Below, one piece after another: positions 30,797 to 37,543 of a stretch of DNA of 39,381 nt. The stretch's first letter is position 1; each line of letters opens with the position of its first letter. The notes below the pieces were generated by a model that was not told where the DNA came from, made no database searches, and saw only the letters and a program-made list of their open reading frames with translations. Made by a program: the position numbers and the translations under genes. This DNA is from Anaerolineae bacterium CFX9 (GTDB lineage Bacteria > Chloroflexota > Anaerolineae > Aggregatilineales > Phototrophicaceae): NCBI GenBank assembly GCA_030263515.1, contig SZPD01000003.1, forward strand, positions 1 through 39,381, written 5' to 3'.

Positions 30797-32004
30797 CGAA
30801 AACACCGCATGATCCACAGGACATCAGCACTGCAATTGAACATGTCAACGAGATGGGATCTGCCAGCGAGCACCTGTTCCGGCGGATCTATCGGGGAATC
30901 ATGCGCCGCAGCCGCCCATCGCTGAAAGAGCAAACCCAGGTGCTGGAGCGGCGGCTTCGGCTGAAGGAAGAAGAAGTCGAGCGGCTGAACGGCATTCTCG
31001 CTGCCATCGATCAGGGCGTGATCATGCAGGACAATGAGGGGCGCGTGGTCATCGTCAATGCCGCGGCGCGCAACCTGCTGGGCAGTATCAAGACCTTCTG
31101 GGAGTCGGAACTCGGCACGCTGTTCAACAACTATCGTGATATCGTCGCTCTGGATGCCGAGATCTCTCCGCTGAGCGAGCCGACCCGTGTTCAGGTCAAT
31201 AACCGGGTGATCGGCGCACAGCTTGCCGCTGTCGCGGATGAACAGGGGCAGCGGCTGGGCACGCTGATCGTCCTGCGCGATGTGACGAAGGCAGTCGTGA
31301 GCGAGCGGCTGAAGGATCAGTTCATCACAGCGATGTCGCATGAGCTGCGGACGCCGATGACGGTCATCAAGGGCATGACCGATCTGATCGCCGAACATGT
31401 CGAAGCCGGCACGAAACCGGATCCCCGGCTGCTGGATACGCTGACGCGCAACGTCGATATCCTCGACCGGATGATCGTCGAACTGCTCGACGTGTCTGAG
31501 CTGAATACGGAAGATATCAGCGTCCGCCAGGATCGGCTGGCGCTGGAAGAGCTGCTCTGGCGCGTCGTCGAAGGGCTTTCGCCAGAGACGCAGCGCAGCG
31601 GGCTGGATGTCGCCGTGATGCTGCGCCACCCGGACGAACTGTACGTCAAGGGCGATGATCAGAAACTGCGCTGGGCGATGGGGCATCTGCTGGAGAACAG
31701 CATCCGCTATACCGAGCCGGGCGGGCATATCTTTTTCATCGCAGGCAAGCATGATGAGCGCCACGTCTCGATCCAGGTCGTTGATACCGGCGTAGGCATT
31801 TCCGACCGGGATCTGCCGCACATTTTTGACCAGTTCTACCGTGGCGAGCCGCGCACCCCCAGCGGCAAGCTGATCGATCCGCGCGGTCTGGGTCAGGGGC
31901 TGTACATTGCGCGGCGGGTCACCGAAGCGCACGGCGGCTACCTGAGCGTCAAGAGCACACCGGGTCAGGGCACGATCTTCACCGTCGTGCTGCCTGCTGC
32001 CTGA
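30793..32004 (+). CDS. PAS-containing sensor histidine kinase
   Basis: The 403-aa product has a short coiled-coil-like N terminus (about 45-68), a PAS domain (about 66-165), a HisKA domain with His183 in SHELRTPMT and a HATPase_c domain (about 270-403). Motifs are ENSIRYTEPGG, VVDTGVGIS, FDQFYRG and GLGQGLYIARR. No membrane helix is seen, so it is a soluble kinase sensing through PAS. It carries the same insertion between the F box and the last Gly-rich box (EPRTPSGKLIDPRGLGQGL) as the kinase-like protein at 17421-18935. It is translationally coupled to the receiver gene before it, and a terminator follows. Confidence 0.93.
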   Translation: MTKTPHDPQDISTAIEHVNEMGSASEHLFRRIYRGIMRRSRPSLKEQTQVLERRLRLKEEEVERLNGILAAIDQGVIMQDNEGRVVIVNAAARNLLGSIKTFWESELGTLFNNYRDIVALDAEISPLSEPTRVQVNNRVIGAQLAAVADEQGQRLGTLIVLRDVTKAVVSERLKDQFITAMSHELRTPMTVIKGMTDLIAEHVEAGTKPDPRLLDTLTRNVDILDRMIVELLDVSELNTEDISVRQDRLALEELLWRVVEGLSPETQRSGLDVAVMLRHPDELYVKGDDQKLRWAMGHLLENSIRYTEPGGHIFFIAGKHDERHVSIQVVDTGVGISDRDLPHIFDQFYRGEPRTPSGKLIDPRGLGQGLYIARRVTEAHGGYLSVKSTPGQGTIFTVVLPAA

Positions 32005-32037
32005 GATCATGCCGTTCATCCCCCATACACAACCTTC

Positions 32038-32059
32038 AGGGCGCAGACGCGCCTTTTTT
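32038..32059 (+). terminator. Rho-independent terminator after the kinase gene
   Basis: A seven-pair stem AGGGCGC (32038-32044) with GCGCCTT (32049-32055), loop AGAC, is followed by a run of T. It separates the two-component genes from the glg genes. Confidence 0.75.
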
Positions 32060-32081
32060 ATTGCCGGATCGTATTCAGCAG

Positions 32082-32111
32082 TTGCACCTACGCAGGCGAA
32101 ACCGATACAAT
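32082..32111 (+). promoter_or_regulatory. Promoter of the glycogen operon
   Basis: TTGCAC (32082-32087) and TACAAT (32106-32111) are 18 bp apart, 37 bp upstream of the chosen start of the branching enzyme gene. Confidence 0.6.
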
Positions 32112-32148
32112 CAATAAGATGATGTTAACCAGTTGAGTGGGGACTGTG

Positions 32149-33813
32149 GTGGGAAACCTGGGAGCTTTTACATTCGTTCTGCACAGCCACCTGCCCTATG
32201 TGCGGCTGGCGGGACGATGGCCGCACGGCGAGGAATGGATCCACGAGGCAGCCTGTGAAACCTACATTCCCCTTCTTGCCCTCATGGAGAACCTGCGCGC
32301 AGACGGCGTTCCTTTCCGGCTGACCATCGGCATCACCCCGACCCTTGCAGAACAGCTTGCAGACCCGCTCGTCCTCGATCATCTTGACCAGTATATCGAA
32401 GAGCGCATCGCCGCCGCTGAGCGCGATCGCGCCGAATTTGACTCGCCTTCCAGCTACAACGAACATCTGCGCTCACTGGCAGAAGGGTATCTGGAGTCGT
32501 ATCGCGGCGTTCGAGACTTCTTCCATCAGCAGTTGGGTCGGGATATCATCGGCGCATTCCGACGGCTTCAGGATGCCGGGCTGATCGAGATTGTCGCCAG
32601 CGCTGCCACCCACGGCTATCTGCCGCTGCTCTCGCGAGACAGCACGCTGCGCGCCCAGATCGGGATCGGCATCCAGACCTACCGCAGACTGTTCGGCCGT
32701 GAACCGCGCAGTTTCTGGCTTCCGGAGTGTGGCTATCGCCCGGCGTACCTGACAGAAGACGGCACGCCAAGGCAGGGGCTGGAAGCCTTCCTTCAGGCAT
32801 ACGGCATCCAATGCTTCTTCAGTGAAACACACAGCATTACCGGCGGAACGCCCGTCGGTGTCGCCACTGGCGATGTGGTCGGTCCCTACAGCGAGATCAA
32901 ACGGCGCTATGTGCTGCCTGTGGCGCATTCTCGTGAAGTCGGGCGGCCAGCCACCACCTATCTGCCCTATCATGTGGCTGACAGCCGCGTCAGCGTCATC
33001 GGGCGGGATCACAAGGTCGGGCAGCAGGTCTGGTCATCTGACTGGGGGTATCCCGGAGATTTTGACTACCGCGAGTTTCACCGGCAGAACGGAGCCAGCG
33101 GTCTGAAATACTGGCGCATCACGGGCAAACCCGTGGACCTGAGTCAGAAGGATTACTACCGCCCTGACTGGGCGTACTGCAAGGTGGAGCAGCATGCCGA
33201 GCATTTTGCGCACCTGGTTGGCGACCGGCTGCGCAAACTGCACAAGGAAACGGGCGATTACGGCATCATTTCCGCCGCCTTCGATACCGAGCTTTTCGGT
33301 CACTGGTGGGCAGAAGGCATTCAGTGGCTGGGCGAAACCCTGCGTCATCTGGCCGCCAACCCGGAAATCGAGCTGACGACGGCATCCGATTATCTGGAAG
33401 CGCACCCCCCGGTGAGTTCGCTCAATCTGCCGGAGAGTTCATGGGGCGCGGGCGGGGCCCATTTCATCTGGGAAAACAACGATACGCAGTGGATGTGGAA
33501 ACCGATCCACGAGACCGAGCTGCGGATGGAACGCCTGGCAGCGCGGTTCGATGCGCCGAACGACGCCGAACGCCTGACGCTCAATCAGGCAGCCCGCGAG
33601 GCGCTGCTGATGCAAAGCTCTGACTGGTCATTTCTGGTCACCACTGGGCAGGCGCGTGAGTATGCCATTCAGCGCTTCAACCAGCATTTTGAGCGCTTCG
33701 ACAAGCTGGCGTCAAAGCTGGAAGCGGGCGAAGCGGATGCAGCGCTGGCGCAGGAATTTTTTGAACAGGACAATCTGTTCCCGGACATCAACTACCGGGA
33801 CTTTGCAACGTAA
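32149..33813 (+). CDS. GH57-family 1,4-alpha-glucan branching enzyme
   Basis: This enzyme makes alpha-1,6 branches in glycogen. The 554-aa product is of the GH57 type, not GH13: HSHLPYVRL near the start, the catalytic Glu at about 193 (WLPECGY) and the catalytic Asp at about 379 (AAFDTELFGHWW), followed by the helical C-terminal DUF1957-like region. The spacing of the two catalytic residues matches known GH57 branching enzymes. The start is uncertain among GTG codons at 32137, 32146 and 32149; I chose 32149 because GGGGA lies five bases before it. The product would be soluble. It leads the cluster with glgA, the small membrane gene and glgC. Confidence 0.9.
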   Translation: MGNLGAFTFVLHSHLPYVRLAGRWPHGEEWIHEAACETYIPLLALMENLRADGVPFRLTIGITPTLAEQLADPLVLDHLDQYIEERIAAAERDRAEFDSPSSYNEHLRSLAEGYLESYRGVRDFFHQQLGRDIIGAFRRLQDAGLIEIVASAATHGYLPLLSRDSTLRAQIGIGIQTYRRLFGREPRSFWLPECGYRPAYLTEDGTPRQGLEAFLQAYGIQCFFSETHSITGGTPVGVATGDVVGPYSEIKRRYVLPVAHSREVGRPATTYLPYHVADSRVSVIGRDHKVGQQVWSSDWGYPGDFDYREFHRQNGASGLKYWRITGKPVDLSQKDYYRPDWAYCKVEQHAEHFAHLVGDRLRKLHKETGDYGIISAAFDTELFGHWWAEGIQWLGETLRHLAANPEIELTTASDYLEAHPPVSSLNLPESSWGAGGAHFIWENNDTQWMWKPIHETELRMERLAARFDAPNDAERLTLNQAAREALLMQSSDWSFLVTTGQAREYAIQRFNQHFERFDKLASKLEAGEADAALAQEFFEQDNLFPDINYRDFAT

Positions 33814-33830
33814 CGGGCAGGAGAACGCGC

Positions 33831-35303
33831 ATGAATGTGCTTTTCGTCAGCGCTGAGGTCGATCCGTTTGCCAAAGTGGGCGGATTGGCGGACGTGATCG
33901 GCTCATTACCGGCTGCGCTGCGACGACTGGGAATTGATGCCCGCGTCATCATGCCGAACTACAATTTCATCTCTCACGAGAAATTCAACATACGCCCCCT
34001 GATCAGTTTTCCGCTGGAACGGAAAACCGGCACGACCCAGGTCGAGATCTTCCTGACTCATCATGACGACGTGCCGGTGTATTTTCTGCGCGGCTGGCCG
34101 CACTTTGGTCACAGCGAGGAGACATCCGTTTATGCGGGCTATCACTACGACGGCCCCCGATTCATCTTCTTCTCGCAGGCCGTGATCGCCGCCTGCGACA
34201 TTCTGCGTGAACATACGGGCTTCTTCCCCGATGTGATGCATGTCAACGACTGGCACACCGGGCTGATCCCGTTTCTGATCAGCCAGCAGCGCCAGGCCGA
34301 TCCGCGCTGGCGCGGCGTCGGCGCAGTGCTGGGTATCCACAACATGGCCTATCAGGGCGATCATATGGGGGGCTGGCTGTTTGAGGAAGGCATTCCGATG
34401 CGCAATCAGCCCGATCTGATGGTCAGCGGGCTGAGCGATAATCTGCTGGCGATCGCGATCGCCTATTCGGACGTGATCACCACCGTCAGCCCGCGCTACG
34501 CCACCGAAATTCAGTATCCGTACATGGGCTATGGGCTGGAGGGGCTGATCCGCACCCGCCTGCCCGATCTGCGCGGCATCCTGAACGGGATCGATGTCGA
34601 TCTGTGGAATCCGGCGACCGATCCACAGCTCAAGGTGAACTTCGACGCCGACACCTTCCGGCAGAAGCGCATCCTGAACAAGCGCGCGCTCCAGGCGGAA
34701 AGCGATCTGCCTGTGCGTGATGACGTGCCGCTGATCGGGCTGGTGACGCGGCTGGTCTGGCAGAAGGGTATCGATCTCGCCTTTCCTGCCCTGCGTGGGC
34801 TGCTGGCGACTGAGGATGTGCAGTTTATCGGTCTCGGCGCGGGCGAGCCACAGTATAACGAAGAGCTGCACCAGCTCGGCGCAGATTTCAAAGGCAAGGC
34901 GAGCGCTTACGTGGGCTATAACGCCGCCATCGCACAGCATATCTATGGCGGCTGCGATATCTTCCTGATGCCCAGCCACTATGAACCCTGCGGCGTCGGG
35001 CAGATGCTGGCGATGCGCTATGGCGCGCTGCCGCTGGTGCGCGAAACCGGAGGGCTGGCGGATACCGTCACCAACTATGACGGCGCAGACGCGGACGAAG
35101 GCACTGGCTTTGTGTTCGAATGGGAAACCGCAGACGCCGTCTTTGGCACGCTGCGCTGGGCAACACAGACCTACCGCGAAAATCAGCCTGCCTGGCAGCG
35201 GATGCAGGAACGAGCCATGCGAACAGATTTCAGTTGGAAAAAGAGCGCGCTCGAATATATCGAAGTCTACGAAAAATCAGCCGCCCGGCATCGTGAGTCT
35301 TAG
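33831..35303 (+). CDS. glgA: Glycogen synthase (GT5)
   Basis: GlgA extends the alpha-1,4-glucan chain using ADP-glucose, probably made by the GlgC encoded downstream. The 490-aa product has the N-terminal KxGG donor loop (Lys15 in FAKVGGLADV), VNDWHTGLIPF, LVTRLVWQKGIDL and the C-terminal active-site region MPSHYEPCGVGQM with ETGGLADTV. AGGAG precedes the ATG at good spacing. It is 17 bp after the branching enzyme gene and one base before the small membrane-peptide gene. The stop is TAG. Length is normal and no key residue is missing. Confidence 0.96.
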   Translation: MNVLFVSAEVDPFAKVGGLADVIGSLPAALRRLGIDARVIMPNYNFISHEKFNIRPLISFPLERKTGTTQVEIFLTHHDDVPVYFLRGWPHFGHSEETSVYAGYHYDGPRFIFFSQAVIAACDILREHTGFFPDVMHVNDWHTGLIPFLISQQRQADPRWRGVGAVLGIHNMAYQGDHMGGWLFEEGIPMRNQPDLMVSGLSDNLLAIAIAYSDVITTVSPRYATEIQYPYMGYGLEGLIRTRLPDLRGILNGIDVDLWNPATDPQLKVNFDADTFRQKRILNKRALQAESDLPVRDDVPLIGLVTRLVWQKGIDLAFPALRGLLATEDVQFIGLGAGEPQYNEELHQLGADFKGKASAYVGYNAAIAQHIYGGCDIFLMPSHYEPCGVGQMLAMRYGALPLVRETGGLADTVTNYDGADADEGTGFVFEWETADAVFGTLRWATQTYRENQPAWQRMQERAMRTDFSWKKSALEYIEVYEKSAARHRES

Positions 35304-35304
35304 G

Positions 35305-35475
35305 ATGAACATTCGTCTCTCAAACCGGCTGGAGGGTGACCGCGAACTGCCGAAGCAGATGGGATATGGCGCGTGGATCGTCCATGTGGATGCCAGCGCG
35401 GTGGTCGTGATCGTGCTGGCAATCACCATCCTCATCATGGGAATCGCGCTGGCGCGGCGCACTTTTAAAGCATGA
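35305..35475 (+). CDS. Small single-pass membrane protein
   Basis: This 56-aa frame starts one base after the glgA stop codon. The first 25 or so residues are polar (MNIRLSNRLEGDRELPKQMG), followed by one strong membrane helix at about 30-50 (SAVVVIVLAITILIMGIALA) and a basic end (RRTFKA). The charge pattern suggests the C terminus is in the cytoplasm. No good ribosome binding site is seen, so it would depend on coupling to glgA. A clean hydrophobic segment with polar flanks is unlikely by chance, but the family is unknown to me. It could tether glycogen enzymes to the membrane; that is speculation. Confidence 0.6.
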   Translation: MNIRLSNRLEGDRELPKQMGYGAWIVHVDASAVVVIVLAITILIMGIALARRTFKA

Positions 35476-35497
35476 TGATCGCCGCGCTGCGTTCGGC

Positions 35498-35527
35498 TTG
35501 TCAAAATAGGGTTTTAGAGTCTTTTAT
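35498..35527 (+). promoter_or_regulatory. Possible internal promoter of glgC
   Basis: TTGTCA (35498-35503) and TTTTAT (35522-35527) are 18 bp apart in the 66-bp gap before glgC, 14 bp upstream of the start codon. The -10 is poor, and a transcript from here would have a very short leader. Confidence 0.3.
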
Positions 35528-35541
35528 GCGGAGGCAAGATA

Positions 35542-36807
35542 ATGAAGGTTAAAGCGGTTATTCTGGCCGGCGGCGAGGGAACGCGCCTCGCAACGCTGAC
35601 CGCCAAGCGCGCCAAACCCGCCGTGCCATTCGCGGGCAAATATCGCATCATCGATTTCGCGCTGAGCAACTGCGTCAACTCGAATATCTTTGACGTTCTC
35701 ATCCTCACCCAGTACCGGCCGCACAGCCTGAACGATCATATCGAGCGCGGCCGCCCCTGGGATCTTGACCGTTCTTTCACCGGCGGCGTGCAGATCCTTC
35801 AGCCATACAAGGGACGCCTGGATACCGACTGGTACAGCGGGACTGCCGACGCGGTGACGCAGAATCTCAATTTCGTCCGCCGCGGACGCCCGGATTACGT
35901 GCTGATCCTGAGCGGCGATCACATCTATGAGATGGATTATGACATCCTGATCAACTATCACCGCGATAAGGGCGCAGACGCCACTATCTGCGTGATCACT
36001 GTTCCGCTTGATGAAGCCAGCCGCTACGGCATCCTTGAAACGGATGACGATTCCCGCGTGACGCGCTTTGTCGAAAAGCCCGCCAACCCGCCCAGCAATC
36101 TCGCCAGCATGGGGGTATATGTGTTCACATATTCCGTGCTGGAGAAGCTGCTGACAGAGGATCATGACAAGAGGGAGTCCAGCCACGACTTCGGCAAGGA
36201 TATCATTCCGCGCATGATCGCAGAGCAGATGGAAGTCTTTGCCTACTCTTATGGCGGCTACTGGATCGATGTCGGCACGATCGACGCCTATTGGGAAGCC
36301 CATATGGATCTGCTGGCATCGCCACCCTCGATCAATCTGAACGACCGCACCTGGGTCATCCATACCAAGAGCGAGGAACGCCCGCCGGCGCATATCGCGG
36401 CCGGGGCGACGATCCGTAACAGCCTGATCACGCACGGCGTTGTCATCAGCGAAGGCGCAGTCGTCGAGCGTTCGGTGCTTTCGCCGGGGACATTCGTGGG
36501 GCCCAACGCCATCGTGCGCGAGTCGATCATCCTGACAGATACCTATATTGAAGCGGGCGCGGTTGTCGAGCGCTGCATCCTCGACAAGATCGTGGTCATC
36601 GGGCATAACGCGCGTATCGGCTCTGTGAGCGACGTGGGCGAGCTGAACATCACCTGCGTCGGCAAGGATACGCATGTACCGGCGGGCTACACTGTGGGCG
36701 CGGGCAGCATCCTCGGCACTGACCTGCGCATGGAAGATTTTGCCGGCTTTGCGGACAAGGTCGTCCCCCCCGGCAGCAAACTCGGCTACCCGACCAAAAA
36801 GCGCTGA
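35542..36807 (+). CDS. glgC: Glucose-1-phosphate adenylyltransferase
   Basis: GlgC makes ADP-glucose from glucose-1-phosphate and ATP, the first committed step of glycogen synthesis. The 421-aa product starts [14 protein letters not shown] (nucleotidyl-transferase loop), then [31 protein letters not shown] (metal and sugar-phosphate site), FVEKP and [16 protein letters not shown]. The C terminus (about 290-421) is the left-handed beta-helix of this family. GGAGG lies seven bases before the ATG. It follows glgA and the small membrane gene, with a terminator after it. Regulatory effectors cannot be read by eye. Confidence 0.96.
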   Translation: MKVKAVILAGGEGTRLATLTAKRAKPAVPFAGKYRIIDFALSNCVNSNIFDVLILTQYRPHSLNDHIERGRPWDLDRSFTGGVQILQPYKGRLDTDWYSGTADAVTQNLNFVRRGRPDYVLILSGDHIYEMDYDILINYHRDKGADATICVITVPLDEASRYGILETDDDSRVTRFVEKPANPPSNLASMGVYVFTYSVLEKLLTEDHDKRESSHDFGKDIIPRMIAEQMEVFAYSYGGYWIDVGTIDAYWEAHMDLLASPPSINLNDRTWVIHTKSEERPPAHIAAGATIRNSLITHGVVISEGAVVERSVLSPGTFVGPNAIVRESIILTDTYIEAGAVVERCILDKIVVIGHNARIGSVSDVGELNITCVGKDTHVPAGYTVGAGSILGTDLRMEDFAGFADKVVPPGSKLGYPTKKR

Positions 36808-36829
36808 TCCACAGCCTGCATACAAATCA

Positions 36830-36860
36830 AAAGCCCGGTTGAGCAGACCGGGCTTTCTGT
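36830..36860. terminator. Terminator after glgC (probably bidirectional)
   Basis: A ten-pair stem AAAGCCCGGT with ACCGGGCTTT (36830-36839 and 36847-36856) and a 7-base loop follows glgC. The T-rich 3' arm serves plus transcripts, and the reverse strand also continues TTTTGATTTG, so it may also stop the CBM48 transcript. Confidence 0.8.
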
Positions 36861-36953
36861 TATGGAACGGGTGATACCAGAACGTTTCACAAAGCGCGTA
36901 TTTTTGAGAGTTGGGCTAAATTCCTGTTCCAGAAAATAGTCGCTCCGGGAAGT

Positions 36954-36984
36954 AAGGGGAGAGTTCGCGCGCCGCTCTCCCCTT
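36954..36984. repeat. Stem-loop downstream of the CBM48 gene
   Basis: A perfect 10-bp inverted repeat, AAGGGGAGAG and CTCTCCCCTT, with an 11-base GC-rich loop lies 16 bases past the CBM48 stop codon. Neither strand has a U tract after it, so it is a stable stem-loop but not a standard terminator. It might protect the 3' end of the transcript. Confidence 0.5.
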
Positions 36985-37000
36985 CCCTGAAACTCAGAGA

Positions 37001-37303
37001 CTAAAGGACGACGACGCTGTTATCGCCGCTGAACGGATTGGGCAGATACTTGTCTGCATTCCAGTCGTTGTGCCACTCCGTACCATTGACGAGATAACGG
37101 AACTGATATTCCCTGCCGGTGTCCAGCTTGAGCGTCACCGCAAAGCTGCCGTCCTTCTGCTTCTTCATCGGGGTGGCAGTTTCATTCCACTCATTGAAAT
37201 CGCCCACCAGATGAACCGTTTCCCCCTGAATGGAGCTGGGAAGCGAGAACTTCACTTCCGCCAGGGGCTTCGTCTTCAGGTACTTCTTCTCAACCATGCT
37301 CAT
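37001..37303 (-). CDS. Free-standing CBM48 (glycogen-binding) protein
   Basis: The 100-aa product is a single CBM48/isoamylase-N-like domain: VKFSLPSSIQGETVHLVGDF, then NEWNETATPMKKQKDGSF, GREYQFRYLVNG and DKYLPNPFSGDNSVVVL. This domain is normally fused to branching or debranching enzymes or to AMPK-type proteins; here it stands alone. I chose ATG 37303 because GAAGGA lies six bases upstream; the frame is open 29 codons further, into the promoter region. It is divergent from glgP. It may bring proteins to glycogen or modulate them. No catalytic residues are present. Confidence 0.85.
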   Translation of the reverse strand: MSMVEKKYLKTKPLAEVKFSLPSSIQGETVHLVGDFNEWNETATPMKKQKDGSFAVTLKLDTGREYQFRYLVNGTEWHNDWNADKYLPNPFSGDNSVVVL

Positions 37304-37330
37304 TGCCGTTCCTTCATTTGCTTGCTGATT

Positions 37331-37388
37331 TGCAAGGGTCTTGCATATGTTCATGCTATCACAAATGGTAAAGGGTTTGGCAAGGGTC
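37331..37388. promoter_or_regulatory. Operator-like dyad and direct repeat upstream of the CBM48 gene
   Basis: TGCAAG-GGT-CTTGCA (37331-37345) is a perfect six-base dyad with a three-base spacer, about 28 bp upstream of the CBM48 start. GCAAGGGTC from it recurs at 37380-37388 in the same orientation. Together they look like binding sites for a repressor or activator in the divergent CBM48-glgP region. Confidence 0.45.
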
Positions 37389-37494
37389 ATTTTTCACAAA
37401 AAGATGGTGATGATATTTCATGATCCGATCGCACCGGCACGCGCATGCGAAGTGCATGATAAACAATTCACGCATCTGCGCTTTTGCGCTATGC

Positions 37495-37526
37495 TTGACA
37501 CCGTGCTTTCATGGCACATACATAAT
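37495..37526 (+). promoter_or_regulatory. glgP promoter
   Basis: A perfect TTGACA (37495-37500) is followed after 17 bp by ATACAT and after 20 bp by CATAAT, either of which could be the -10. The start codon is 17-20 bp further on. An AGGAG lies at 37528-37532. Confidence 0.5.
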
Positions 37527-37543
37527 CAGGAGTGCATGTATTC

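Noticed and set aside
30760-32019. 419-aa open frame on the minus strand
   Set aside because: It is antisense to the sensor kinase gene, whose H, N and G boxes are intact.
35524-36825. 433-aa open frame on the minus strand
   Set aside because: It is antisense to glgC and shows no recognisable motif.
36954-36984. Stem-loop as a rho-independent terminator of the CBM48 gene
   Set aside because: The stem is perfect, but no U tract follows on either strand, so I list it only as a stem-loop.
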